64,000 nt of DNA from MWBF01 sp040772005 (lineage in GTDB: Bacteria > Chloroflexota > Anaerolineae > CG2-30-64-16): positions 496,001 to 560,000 of the forward strand of contig JAXGYZ010000003.1 in the NCBI GenBank assembly GCA_040772005.1, read 5' to 3'. How positions within the stretch are numbered: position 1 is the first letter of the stretch; each line of letters begins with the position of its first letter. A program made the position numbers and the translations under genes. The notes beneath the pieces are model-generated. The model did not search any database and was not told the DNA's origin. It worked only from the letters and a program-made list of their open reading frames with translations. Shown here piece by piece: positions 56,476 to 64,000 of this stretch.

Positions 56476-57120
56476 ATGCTTGTTGGTGAGCGCATGACGC
56501 GCAACCCTGTGACGATTCTTGAGACGGCCAGCATCGACGATGGCATCCATCTGATGCGCGAGCGTCGCGTGCGCCGTCTGCCCGTGCTCGACAGCAGCGG
56601 GAAGATGGTCGGCATCGTGTCCGACAAGGACCTGCTCCATGCCGCGCCTTCCCCCGCGACCTCGTTGAGCGTCTACGAGCTGCACTATCTGCTCGCCCGG
56701 CTCACTATCAAGCAGGTGATGTCCAGCCCGGTTATTTCGGTGACGGCAGATACCCCCATCGAAGAGGCAGCCGCCGTGATGGCCGACCACAAGATCGGCG
56801 GCCTGCCGGTGGTGGAGGGCGGTGCGCTGGTCGGCATCATCACCGAGACGGACATCTTCAAGATCCTGGTGGAGCTGTTGGGGGCGCGCGAGCCCGGCCT
56901 GCGCGTGACGCTGGCGGTGCGCGATGCGAAGGGGACGCTGGCGAACATCACGCAGGCGCTGGCAGCCCAGGGGGCCAACGTCATCAGCCTCGTCGCGTAT
57001 GAGGGCGTCGGCGAGTTCGACAGCCGCATCACTATCAAGCTGGGCGATGTGGATGCCGATACGGTGCGACGCGTGCTGACCGATCTCAAGCTGAACATCG
57101 TGGACCTGCGCGGGGCATGA
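56476..57120 (+). CDS. CBS-pair protein with ACT domain (AcuB-like)
   Basis: 214 aa. Two CBS motifs (about 1-55 and 75-130: MTRNPVTILETASIDDGIHLM, VMSSPVISVTADTPIEEAAAVM), followed by an ACT domain (about 140-210, LRVTLAVRDAKGTLANITQALAAQGANVISL). Such proteins sense adenylates and amino acids. In Bacillus the AcuB homolog is tied to acetoin use. The stop is 1 bp before the thyA start, so translation may be coupled. Confidence 0.82.
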   Translation: MLVGERMTRNPVTILETASIDDGIHLMRERRVRRLPVLDSSGKMVGIVSDKDLLHAAPSPATSLSVYELHYLLARLTIKQVMSSPVISVTADTPIEEAAAVMADHKIGGLPVVEGGALVGIITETDIFKILVELLGAREPGLRVTLAVRDAKGTLANITQALAAQGANVISLVAYEGVGEFDSRITIKLGDVDADTVRRVLTDLKLNIVDLRGA

Positions 57121-57121
57121 T

Positions 57122-57916
57122 TTGAGACCGTATCTCGACCTCGTGCAGCACATCCTGGAGCACGGCCACGACAAGGCCGACCGTACCGGCATCGGCACGC
57201 GCTCGCTGTTCGGTCACCAGATGCGTTTCGACCTGGCGGCGGGCTTCCCGCTGCTGACGACCAAGCGGCTGCACGTCAAGTCCATCATCCACGAGTTGCT
57301 CTGGTTCATCGCGGGCGACACGAACGTGCGCACGCTGCAGCAGAACGGCGTGCGCATCTGGGATGAATGGGCCGGGCCGGACGGCGACCTGGGGCCGGTG
57401 TACGGCCGCCAGTGGCGCTCGTGGGCGACGCCGGACGGCCGCACCATCGACCAGTTGAGCGACGTCATCGCGCAGATCCAGCGCAACCCCGATTCGCGGC
57501 GGCTGATCGTGAGCGCGTGGAACGTGGGGGAGATCGAGAAGATGGCGCTGCCGCCGTGCCACGTGCTGTTCCAGTTCTACGTGGCCGAGGGCAAGCTCTC
57601 GTGCCAGCTCTACCAGCGGTCGGTGGATGTCTTCCTGGGGCTGCCGTTCAATATCGCGTCCTACGCGCTGCTGACGATGATGGTGGCGCAGGTTTGTGAT
57701 CTCGCACCAGGGGACTTCGTGCATACGTCGGGTGACGTGCACCTGTACCTGAACCACCTGGAGCAGGCGCGGCTGCAACTCACCCGTGAGCCGCGCCCCC
57801 TGCCGCAGATGCGCATCAACCCCGCGGTGCGCTCCATCTTCGATTTCCGGTATGAGGATTTCGAGCTGGTGGGCTACGACCCGCACCCGCACATCAAGGC
57901 GACGGTGGCGGTGTAG
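57122..57916 (+). CDS. thyA: Thymidylate synthase
   Basis: 264 aa, the same length as E. coli ThyA. TTG start immediately after the preceding stop, without a separate RBS beyond coupling; the alignment of MRPYLDLVQHILEHG supports it. Catalytic C146 in ALPPCHVLFQF, folate and dUMP sites in DRTGIGTRSLFG and RSVDVFLGLPFN. It methylates dUMP with 5,10-methylene-THF. A dihydrofolate reductase gene is not adjacent. Confidence 0.95.
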   Translation: MRPYLDLVQHILEHGHDKADRTGIGTRSLFGHQMRFDLAAGFPLLTTKRLHVKSIIHELLWFIAGDTNVRTLQQNGVRIWDEWAGPDGDLGPVYGRQWRSWATPDGRTIDQLSDVIAQIQRNPDSRRLIVSAWNVGEIEKMALPPCHVLFQFYVAEGKLSCQLYQRSVDVFLGLPFNIASYALLTMMVAQVCDLAPGDFVHTSGDVHLYLNHLEQARLQLTREPRPLPQMRINPAVRSIFDFRYEDFELVGYDPHPHIKATVAV

Positions 57917-57923
57917 AAGTTGG

Positions 57924-57978
57924 TTTTTAAGCTGTTTGCTCGGCCAGGCGCAGCCTGGCCGAGCAAACAGCTTAAAAA
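57924..57978. terminator. Strong bidirectional terminator between thyA and ribF-archease
   Basis: A perfect 26-bp stem: arm 57924-57949 (TTTTTAAGCTGTTTGCTCGG...) pairs with 57953-57978, loop GCA. T5 and A5 ends provide U tracts on either strand. Confidence 0.9.
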
Positions 57979-57984
57979 TCTGTG

Positions 57985-59349
57985 TTATACATCAAACGTC
58001 ACCCGCGCGCTCCAGCCCTCAGGCGTCTCTTCCACTGCCAGGTCATAGTACGTCACGGCCTTGATGCCGGTGTGCGCGGGCGTGCCCGGATAGCCGTAGG
58101 CGACCGCAAGCAGCCCCCGCTCGGACATCTCGAACAGCTCGAAGCGCGTGTACATCTCACCCTCAAGTTCCTGGTTGAGCAAGAGGCGGTTGAGCCAGGC
58201 GACGAGCAGGTCCGGCCGGCCGTCGGCCTCCACTCGGACGGCGCGCGCCAGTGTGACCGGCTGCGCTGAGTCCGCATCCTGCAATGCGTACATGCCCGCG
58301 GCGGCATTGGCGAACAGGTTGCGCACATCCGCCCCGCGCACCTCGATGGCCCAGTCCGCCGTGTGGACGAGTTCTTGCCACGCGCCATGTCCCCGTGGGT
58401 CGGCGTGGGTGGGTGGGTCGGCCAGCACTCGCCGGGCTGATTCCGCGTCCGCGCGAATCTGCGCGACCAGGGCGGCGATATCGGTGAACCGCTGCTCCCC
58501 GCGCAGCCGCCGGATGAAGCTCAGCCCGATCGTCTCGCCGTACAGGTCGCCGTCGAAGTCAAGCAGATAGGCCTCGATGGAGGGCTGCCCGTTGTCGAAG
58601 CTGGGCCGCACGCCGATGTTGACGACCGCCGGATGGCCCGTAAGCGCAGCGCCATCACCCCGCCACGCCCAGCAGGCATACACGCCATGCGCGGGCACGA
58701 GCCGGTCCGCAGGGAGCGCGAGGTTCGCGGTCGGAAAGCCGAGCGTGCGCCCGCGCTGCGCACCCTGCACGATCTCGCCCCACACCTGGTACGGGCGGCC
58801 CAACAGGTCGGCCGCAGCCTCGGCTGCGCCCTCGTCTGCCAACAGGCTGCGCACCCGGCTGCTGCGCACCGGCTCGCCCTGCCAATCATACGGCGGGACG
58901 ACCTGGACGCGATAGCCGAGCGTCTGTCCCAGCTCCGCCAGCCGCTCTGCGTTCCCCTCCCGGCCCCGGCCCAGCGCAAAGTCAGGCCCCACCCACAGCT
59001 CGGCCAGGGGCAGATGCCGCGAGACTTCCTTCATGAAATCGGTCGCCGGCGTGGCGGCGGTCTCCAGCGTAAAGGGGAGGACGATCACGAAGTCGAGGCC
59101 GAGCGCGGCCAGCACGGCCGCGCGTTCCTCGTTGGAGGTCAGCCGGAGGACCCGGACATCGGGCCGCAGGACAGCCAGCGGGTGCGGCTCGAACGTGAGC
59201 AGCCCGGCCAGCCCACCCGCCGCGTGCGCCGCCCGCGCCAGCTCCGTCACCAGCATCTGGTGGCCGCGGTGGACGCCGTCGAAGTTCCCGATGGTCAGGT
59301 ACACCGGCTGCACGAAGGGTGTTAGCGGGAAGCCCAGGTGGGTGTCCAT
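57985..59349 (-). CDS. ribF: Bifunctional riboflavin kinase/FAD synthetase fused to archease
   Basis: 454 aa, 140-150 longer than ordinary RibF. Residues 1-190 form the FMN adenylyltransferase (TIGNFDGVHRGHQ; SSRVRSLL) and about 195-310 the flavokinase (GRTLGFPTANL, NIGVRPSF). From about 318 to the end there is a complete archease: QELVHTADWAIEVRGADVRNLFANAAAGMYAL, VAWLNRLLLNQELE, GIKAVTYYDL and terminal VTFDV, with the Asp of HTAD and the final Asp that bind metal. Archease activates RtcB RNA ligase by aiding guanylylation. No rtcB is in the window. Gene order infB-rbfA-nrnA-truB-ribF is classic. Confidence 0.9.
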   Translation of the reverse strand: MDTHLGFPLTPFVQPVYLTIGNFDGVHRGHQMLVTELARAAHAAGGLAGLLTFEPHPLAVLRPDVRVLRLTSNEERAAVLAALGLDFVIVLPFTLETAATPATDFMKEVSRHLPLAELWVGPDFALGRGREGNAERLAELGQTLGYRVQVVPPYDWQGEPVRSSRVRSLLADEGAAEAAADLLGRPYQVWGEIVQGAQRGRTLGFPTANLALPADRLVPAHGVYACWAWRGDGAALTGHPAVVNIGVRPSFDNGQPSIEAYLLDFDGDLYGETIGLSFIRRLRGEQRFTDIAALVAQIRADAESARRVLADPPTHADPRGHGAWQELVHTADWAIEVRGADVRNLFANAAAGMYALQDADSAQPVTLARAVRVEADGRPDLLVAWLNRLLLNQELEGEMYTRFELFEMSERGLLAVAYGYPGTPAHTGIKAVTYYDLAVEETPEGWSARVTFDV

Positions 59350-60270
59350 CTATGATACGCCGTTGCTCTCGCTGGCGAAGACTTTCTCCGGCCGCCAGGT
59401 GCCGCTCTGCTGCGCGTAGGTCAGGATGGCCGCGACCTCGCCTGCCGGGTTGATGGCATAGCCGGTGGCATTGGCCGGCGGTTCGCTGCACGGAATCGGC
59501 TGGCCGAAGCGCAACAGCTTCTCCACCTCGGCGGTGACCTCGACCGGCGTCAGATGGCCGAGCGCGGCGCTGAGCGGGTGCAGGTGCCGCCCGATGTCGC
59601 CGTGGGCCGCGACCTGCGCCAGCGTGTCCAGGTCAAGCGCGTCGGCGATGTGGAAGCGTCCGCTGCGCGTGCGCTGCAGCGCAGTCATGGTCGCGCCGCA
59701 GCCGAGCGCCTGGCCGAGGTCATGGACGAGGCTGCGGATGTAGGTGCCGGGGTCGCAGACGACTTCCAGTGCCACATCGGGCGGCTGCCAGGCGAGGACC
59801 TCGATGCTCTGGATGCGCACGGGCCGCGGGGCCGGCTGCACGATCTCACCGCGGCGCACCCGACGATGCAGCGGCACGCCGTCCTGCTTGATGGCGGAAT
59901 AGGCCGGGGGCGTCTGCAGGATGTCGCCGGTGAAATGCACCAGCGCGGCCCGCAGGTCGTCCGCCGTGAGCTCTGGCACAGGCCGGGTCGCGACCAGTTC
60001 GCCGTCCGTATCGTAGGTGTCGGTCGTGAGGCCAAGGCGGGCTGCGGCCCGATAGGTCTTGGAGGAAGCCATCAGGTATTCCGCCACGCGGGTCGCCTGG
60101 CCCACGCAGACGAGCAGGACGCCTGTCGCCAGCGGATCGAGCGTGCCGGCATGGCCGACGCGCTTGATCTTGAGGACGCGGCGCACCCACGCGACCACAT
60201 CGTGCGATGTCCAGCCCGCGGGCTTGTTGATGTTAAGGATGCCGTTCAACGTTCTTCCGCCTTCAATCAA
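59350..60270 (-). CDS. truB: tRNA pseudouridine(55) synthase
   Basis: 306 aa from TTG 60270; a later TTG at 60249 (LNGILNINKP) would match the usual start of TruB better. Catalytic D45 in GHAGTLDPLATG, KTYRA and the C-terminal PUA-like tail (PANATGYAINPAGEVAAIL). It makes pseudouridine 55 of tRNA. The stop abuts the ribF start with 0 bp between. Confidence 0.93.
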   Translation of the reverse strand: MIEGGRTLNGILNINKPAGWTSHDVVAWVRRVLKIKRVGHAGTLDPLATGVLLVCVGQATRVAEYLMASSKTYRAAARLGLTTDTYDTDGELVATRPVPELTADDLRAALVHFTGDILQTPPAYSAIKQDGVPLHRRVRRGEIVQPAPRPVRIQSIEVLAWQPPDVALEVVCDPGTYIRSLVHDLGQALGCGATMTALQRTRSGRFHIADALDLDTLAQVAAHGDIGRHLHPLSAALGHLTPVEVTAEVEKLLRFGQPIPCSEPPANATGYAINPAGEVAAILTYAQQSGTWRPEKVFASESNGVS

Positions 60271-60279
60271 TCTGCCGAA

Positions 60280-61311
60280 TCAGTGAGAGTGCTTGACTTC
60301 GACCGCTGCGTGTACGAGCGGCAGGACACGGTCCTTGACCTCTGCCCAGGCGCCGGTCAGCGTGCAGCCTGCCGCCTGGGGATGCCCGCCGCCGCCGAGG
60401 CTGAGCGCCACCTGCGCGATGTCGTAAGGGGGCCGCGCGCGCAGGTCTACCTCGACCTCGCCATTGGGCTGCTCGTTGAAGAGCACTGCGGCGCGGGCCT
60501 CCGCTGCGTTGATGAGCTGGCTGACCAGCTTGCCGTCCTCTTCGCCTGTGACGCCCGCGGCTGCGCGCATATCCCGCGTGACGACCGACCAAACGACCCC
60601 ATCCTCCACCCGCAGCTCGCTGAGCGCCAGCCCCCACAGCCGCAGGATGGCGGCGGGCTGGTCACTGAGTGTGTGCTGCACAAGCGCAGCGATGCTGATG
60701 CCGTAGGCCGCCAGCCGGCTCGCGTCGGCCAACACCGCGGCATCCACGTTGCTTGTGCGGAAGGCCAGCGTATCTGTGACCAGGCCCGTCATCAGGCAGA
60801 GCGCGATCTCGGCATCCACGGGCGTGCGGAGCTCGCCGGCCAGGCGCAGGACAAGCTGCGCGGTGGCGGCTGCGGTCGGGTCTACGTAATTGAGCGTGCC
60901 GAAGCGCAGGTTGGTGATGTGGTGGTCGAGAACGATGACAGGCGCGGGCCCATAGAGGTCGGGCTGGTAGATGCTGCCGAGCCGAGCAGGATCGCTCGCA
61001 TCGAGCGAGACGATGACATCCCACGGGCCGGCGGGAGGCGCAGGCGTAATGCCGTCCGCGCCCGGCAGGAATTGCAGGACAGGCGGGACGGGGTCCGCGC
61101 ACGCGAGAACGGCTGCCGGCGGCTCGGGGAGGGCCTTGAGCAGCCCCCCGAGCGCCAGCAGCGAGCCGATGGCGTCGCCATCGGGGTGGATGTGGCACAT
61201 TGCCAGCACGCGCCGCGCGCGGCGCAGGATGCCGGCAATCTCAGTCAGCGGCGTGTTCTGGTTGTCCGCCGCGGCCGTTGGCGGCGCGGTCGGATTCGCT
61301 GGCGTCGGCAT
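60280..61311 (-). CDS. nrnA: DHH-family phosphoesterase (NrnA-type oligoribonuclease/pAp phosphatase)
   Basis: 343 aa. DHH domain with HIHPDGDAIGSLLAL, DASDPARLG and VLDHHITN; DHHA1 domain with GGGGHPQAAGC near the end. It degrades short RNA and pAp. The first 30 residues, before the DHH domain, are Pro/Thr-rich and overlap the rbfA 3' end by 71 bp; no later start is available before the HPDGD motif, so the overlap is probably real. Confidence 0.9.
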   Translation of the reverse strand: MPTPANPTAPPTAAADNQNTPLTEIAGILRRARRVLAMCHIHPDGDAIGSLLALGGLLKALPEPPAAVLACADPVPPVLQFLPGADGITPAPPAGPWDVIVSLDASDPARLGSIYQPDLYGPAPVIVLDHHITNLRFGTLNYVDPTAAATAQLVLRLAGELRTPVDAEIALCLMTGLVTDTLAFRTSNVDAAVLADASRLAAYGISIAALVQHTLSDQPAAILRLWGLALSELRVEDGVVWSVVTRDMRAAAGVTGEEDGKLVSQLINAAEARAAVLFNEQPNGEVEVDLRARPPYDIAQVALSLGGGGHPQAAGCTLTGAWAEVKDRVLPLVHAAVEVKHSH

Positions 61312-61687
61312 GTTGTTCCTGATTGGCTGGCGCCGCGCTCGCCTGCGCGATGCTGTCCAGCAGTGCGTCGACGTGCTGGGCGCGGCGCTCGGTCATGTCG
61401 ATATGAAAGAACAGGTCGGGCACGAAGCGCAGGTCCAGGTTCTCGACCAGCGCGCGGCGCAGGAAGCTCTGGGCATTGGCCAGCGCAGTGAGAACCTGGC
61501 GCGATTGCGCCTCGCCCAGAGCGTGTTCGACGTAGACGTGCGCCGTGTGCAGGTCGGCTGAGACCCGCACATCGGTGACGGTGAGCATCGCATCTTCCAG
61601 CCGCGGGTCGGTCAGTTCGGTGCTGATCAGCAGCCCCAGTTCCTCACGCAGCAGGTCAGCGATGCGTTCCTGACGACGGCTCACCAT
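61241..61687 (-). CDS. rbfA: 30S ribosome-binding factor A
   Basis: 148 aa. The KH-like fold reads RRQERIADLLREELGLLI, VTDVRVSADLHTAHVYVEHAL and LRRALVENLDLRFVPDLFFHID. It aids 16S maturation. A disordered tail (ASAAPANQEQHADASESDRA) of about 30 residues is unusual and comes from the region that overlaps nrnA. Follows infB with 3 bp between. Confidence 0.92.
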   Translation of the reverse strand: MVSRRQERIADLLREELGLLISTELTDPRLEDAMLTVTDVRVSADLHTAHVYVEHALGEAQSRQVLTALANAQSFLRRALVENLDLRFVPDLFFHIDMTERRAQHVDALLDSIAQASAAPANQEQHADASESDRAANGRGGQPEHAAD

Positions 61688-61690
61688 GGC

Positions 61691-64000
61691 TTAACTTACG
61701 CGTTCCTTCTTGTAGGCCTCCAGAATATCGCCCACCTCAAAATCGTTGAAATTGTTGAGGTTGATGCCACATTCGAAGCCGGTCTTGACTTCCGGTACGT
61801 CTTCCTGGAAGCGCCGCAGGGTTGCGATGCGATCCTCGACCAGCACTTCGCCGCCGCGCTTCAGGCGCACGAGCGAGTTGCGGTGAATCTCGCCGTCGGT
61901 GATGTACGAGCCGGCCACCTTGCCCACCTTCGACACCCGGAAGACCTGGCGCACCTCGGCGTGCCCGGTGATGACCTCGCGGTACACCGGCTCCAGCAGG
62001 CCCGTGAGCGCCTTCTGCACATCCTCGATGATGTTGTAGATGATGTTGTACTGGCGGATATCCACGCCTTCGTTTTCCGCCAGGCGCTGCGCCGCGGGCT
62101 CCACATGGACCGAGAAGCCGAGGATGATCGCGCCCGACGCGACCGCCAGCATCACGTCACCTTCGGTGATGTTGCCGGTGGCCTGGTGCAGAATCTTGAC
62201 CTTCAGCTTCTCGTCGCCCAGCCGTTCCAGCGAGTTGACAATCGGCTCGATGGAGCCCTGCACGTCGGCTTTCAGGATCAGGTTCAGTTCCTTGACCTGG
62301 CCGCTCTGGGCCTGGGCGAAGATGCTCTCCAGGGTCATGGCCGGGCCGGCGGCCTGCGTCGCGGTGGCGCGGCGCTCGGTCTGCCGTTCGGCGGCCAGGC
62401 CGCGCGCGGTGCGTTCGTCCGCGACCACAGTGAACGTGGTTCCCGCAACGGGCACGTCTGCGTAGCCGAGAATCTGCACCGGCGTCGAGGGCGTGGCCTC
62501 AGTGATCGGCTGGCCCTTGTCATCATACATGGCGCGAATCTTGGCGTATGTTTCGCCGGTCACAATGCTGTCGCCGGTATGCAGCGTGCCGTTCTGCACC
62601 AGCAGGGTTGCCATCGGCCCGCGGGTCTTATCCAGGCGGCTCTCGATGACGGTGCCGGTGCATTCGCCCTGCGGGTTGGCACGCAGCGGGTCGATGTCGG
62701 CGGCCAGGACGATGCTTTCGAGCAGGTCACCAATGCCGCGGCGCATCTTGGCCGACACGGGCACGCACATCACGTCGCCGCCGTACTCTTCGATGAGCAC
62801 GCCATTGTCTGCCAGCTCCTGCTTGACGCGGTCGGCATTGGCTTGCGGCTTGTCGACCTTGTTGAGCGCCACGACGATGGGCACCTGGGCCGCCTTCGCG
62901 TGGTTGATGGCTTCCTTTGTCTGCGGCATGACGCCGTCATCCGCGGCAACGACCAGCACGGCGATGTCCGTGACCATCGCGCCGCGTGCGCGCATGGCCG
63001 TGAATGCCTCATGGCCCGGCGTGTCGAGGAACGTGATCTTGCGGTCGTTCCATTCGACCTGGTATGCGCCGATGTGCTGGGTGATGCCGCCGGCCTCGCC
63101 TTCGACGACGCGCGTCTCGCGAATCGCATCGAGCAGCGTCGTCTTGCCGTGGTCGACGTGGCCCAGGACCGTGACAATCGGCGGGCGCAGGACGAGGTTC
63201 TCTTCTTTTTCCTCGGCCATGATGCGCTGGCGCAACGTCTTGGGCGCCTCCTCCGGCGTCTCCTCGACCTCCGGCTCCGGCGCGACCTCGCTCTTGACGG
63301 TGACGCCGAGCTCTTCCCCGATGAGCTGGGCCGTGTCGAAGTCGATCGATTCGGTGATCGGCACCATCATGCCGTAGTTCATCAGGGTCTTGATGACCTC
63401 GATGGGGCTGCGGTGCATCTTGTCGGCGAGGTCACGCACCGTGATCATGTTGGGGATGATGATTTCGCTGACAGGCGCGGCCGCGCCGGCAGGCGTGCGG
63501 GGCGCTTCAACGGTAGTAAGCCGCGGTACGCCGGCATCGGAGCGACTCGCCCCGCCGGAAGATTGCGGCCGGCGGCCCTGGTTGCCTTTGGCCCGCGCAG
63601 CCTGCGCGGGCCGGCGCTGGTCATTGCCGCCGGACCGGCCGCCGCCGCTGCTGCTGCCACCGCCGCTCGATGGGCGGGCCGGTGCATTGTTGAAGGAGCG
63701 CTCGCGGCCGCGGCCGCCTGATGGCCGTCCGCCGCCCGGCTGCGGCACGACGGTGTCTGAGACAGTCGGGTCGAACACCCGCTGGTTAAACACCTCGTCC
63801 GGATTTTCGGGCTCGTTCCGCCCGCGACCGGCCGGCTGGCTGCGGAAGCCAGGTGCGCTGCCCTCGCGGCGCGGCTCACCGGGCCGCGGGCCGGAGGGGC
63901 CGCGGCGGTTGGGGTCTGCTGCGCTGCCGGGTGGCGTCGTCGGCCGCGTGGGCGCAGGCCCGGTCGGCTTTACAGTAGCCGGCTGGCGGGGCTGGCGTGC
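61691..64000 (-). CDS. infB: Translation initiation factor IF-2 (N terminus outside window)
   Basis: The frame is open to the last base, so the N-terminal domain is only partly visible (769 codons present). Pro/Gly/Arg-rich low-complexity segment at the left of the protein, then IF2_N (about ITVRDLADKMHRSPIEVIKTLM), G domain (GHVDHGKTTLLDAI, DTPGHEAFTAM, NKVDKPQAN), IF2 domains II-IV. It places fMet-tRNA on the 30S subunit. A GTG at 63793 could be read as a start but the frame clearly continues in the low-complexity N terminus. Confidence 0.95.
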   Translation of the reverse strand, partial: ARQPRQPATVKPTGPAPTRPTTPPGSAADPNRRGPSGPRPGEPRREGSAPGFRSQPAGRGRNEPENPDEVFNQRVFDPTVSDTVVPQPGGGRPSGGRGRERSFNNAPARPSSGGGSSSGGGRSGGNDQRRPAQAARAKGNQGRRPQSSGGASRSDAGVPRLTTVEAPRTPAGAAAPVSEIIIPNMITVRDLADKMHRSPIEVIKTLMNYGMMVPITESIDFDTAQLIGEELGVTVKSEVAPEPEVEETPEEAPKTLRQRIMAEEKEENLVLRPPIVTVLGHVDHGKTTLLDAIRETRVVEGEAGGITQHIGAYQVEWNDRKITFLDTPGHEAFTAMRARGAMVTDIAVLVVAADDGVMPQTKEAINHAKAAQVPIVVALNKVDKPQANADRVKQELADNGVLIEEYGGDVMCVPVSAKMRRGIGDLLESIVLAADIDPLRANPQGECTGTVIESRLDKTRGPMATLLVQNGTLHTGDSIVTGETYAKIRAMYDDKGQPITEATPSTPVQILGYADVPVAGTTFTVVADERTARGLAAERQTERRATATQAAGPAMTLESIFAQAQSGQVKELNLILKADVQGSIEPIVNSLERLGDEKLKVKILHQATGNITEGDVMLAVASGAIILGFSVHVEPAAQRLAENEGVDIRQYNIIYNIIEDVQKALTGLLEPVYREVITGHAEVRQVFRVSKVGKVAGSYITDGEIHRNSLVRLKRGGEVLVEDRIATLRRFQEDVPEVKTGFECGINLNNFNDFEVGDILEAYKKERVS

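Noticed and set aside
61883..63721. Long open frame antisense to infB
   Set aside because: Composition of a shadow frame and no recognisable domain; infB is certain.

Overview
The window looks like a chromosomal segment of an aerobic member of the Chloroflexota (Anaerolineae-like). This is an inference from gene content: high GC, a menaquinol:cytochrome c (bc/b6f-type) complex, a Chloroflexus-type NAD malate dehydrogenase, Thr-Pro-rich linkers, Asp-box/YCF48-type propeller proteins, a CpXC protein, DUF1385, an adenosine-specific kinase and an LCP protein. No tRNA, rRNA, CRISPR array, transposase or prophage gene was seen. Promoters, where visible, are of the TTGACA-N17-TATAAT type, and TTG starts are common.

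Layout. 1-5.5 kb: aminotransferase tail, membrane glycosyltransferase, VKOR, ferritin, alpha/beta hydrolase and a CNNM/CBS transporter-like protein. 5.6-11.2 kb: a phytoene-desaturase-like oxidoreductase, then aconitase and NADP-isocitrate dehydrogenase from one strong promoter. 11.3-15.7 kb (mostly minus strand): DUF6946-like protein, a three-gene toxin-antitoxin-like operon, and a kinase/DUF1349/HAD/DinB-like operon. 15.9-17.9 kb: GH13 enzyme with CBM48. 17.9-24 kb: respiratory block with Rieske, cytochrome b6-type protein, subunit IV fused to a diheme cytochrome c, then sdhCDAB. 24-28.2 kb: PDZ protein, membrane protein, DNA polymerase IV, a DUF559 nuclease-like gene set in REP-like hairpins, and a propeller protein. 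28.3-33.3 kb: sugar-nucleotide locus (epimerase, GHMP kinase, tandem nucleotidylyltransferase) convergent with a UroD-like methyltransferase and its LacI-type regulator. 33.3-37.4 kb: DUF1361 protein between two copies of a MITE-like element, a second (Thermus-type) isocitrate dehydrogenase and a HExxH protein. 37.6-41.4 kb: GNAT protein and two secreted proteins (a PEP-CTERM propeller and a glycosidase-like TIM-barrel protein). 41.6-50 kb: ligA, CpXC protein, cinA, adenosine-specific kinase, LCP, methyltransferase and YgjP-like peptidase. 50-57.9 kb: DUF1385, mdh, pckG, queuosine-precursor transporter, era, Yip1-like protein, CBS-ACT protein and thyA. 58-64 kb (minus strand): infB-rbfA-nrnA-truB-ribF, a classic translation/RNA cluster in which RibF carries a complete archease domain at its C terminus.

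Together acnA, two icd genes, sdhCDAB, mdh, pckG and the bc complex supply most of an oxidative TCA cycle, quinol oxidation and a route from oxaloacetate to PEP.

Intergenic DNA is unusually rich in short repeats: heptanucleotide arrays, several inverted-repeat families and a MITE-like pair. Some of these arrays run into coding sequence. The features I find most worth following are the RibF-archease fusion, the MITE pair around the DUF1361 gene, the DUF559 gene embedded in hairpins, and the heptad arrays.
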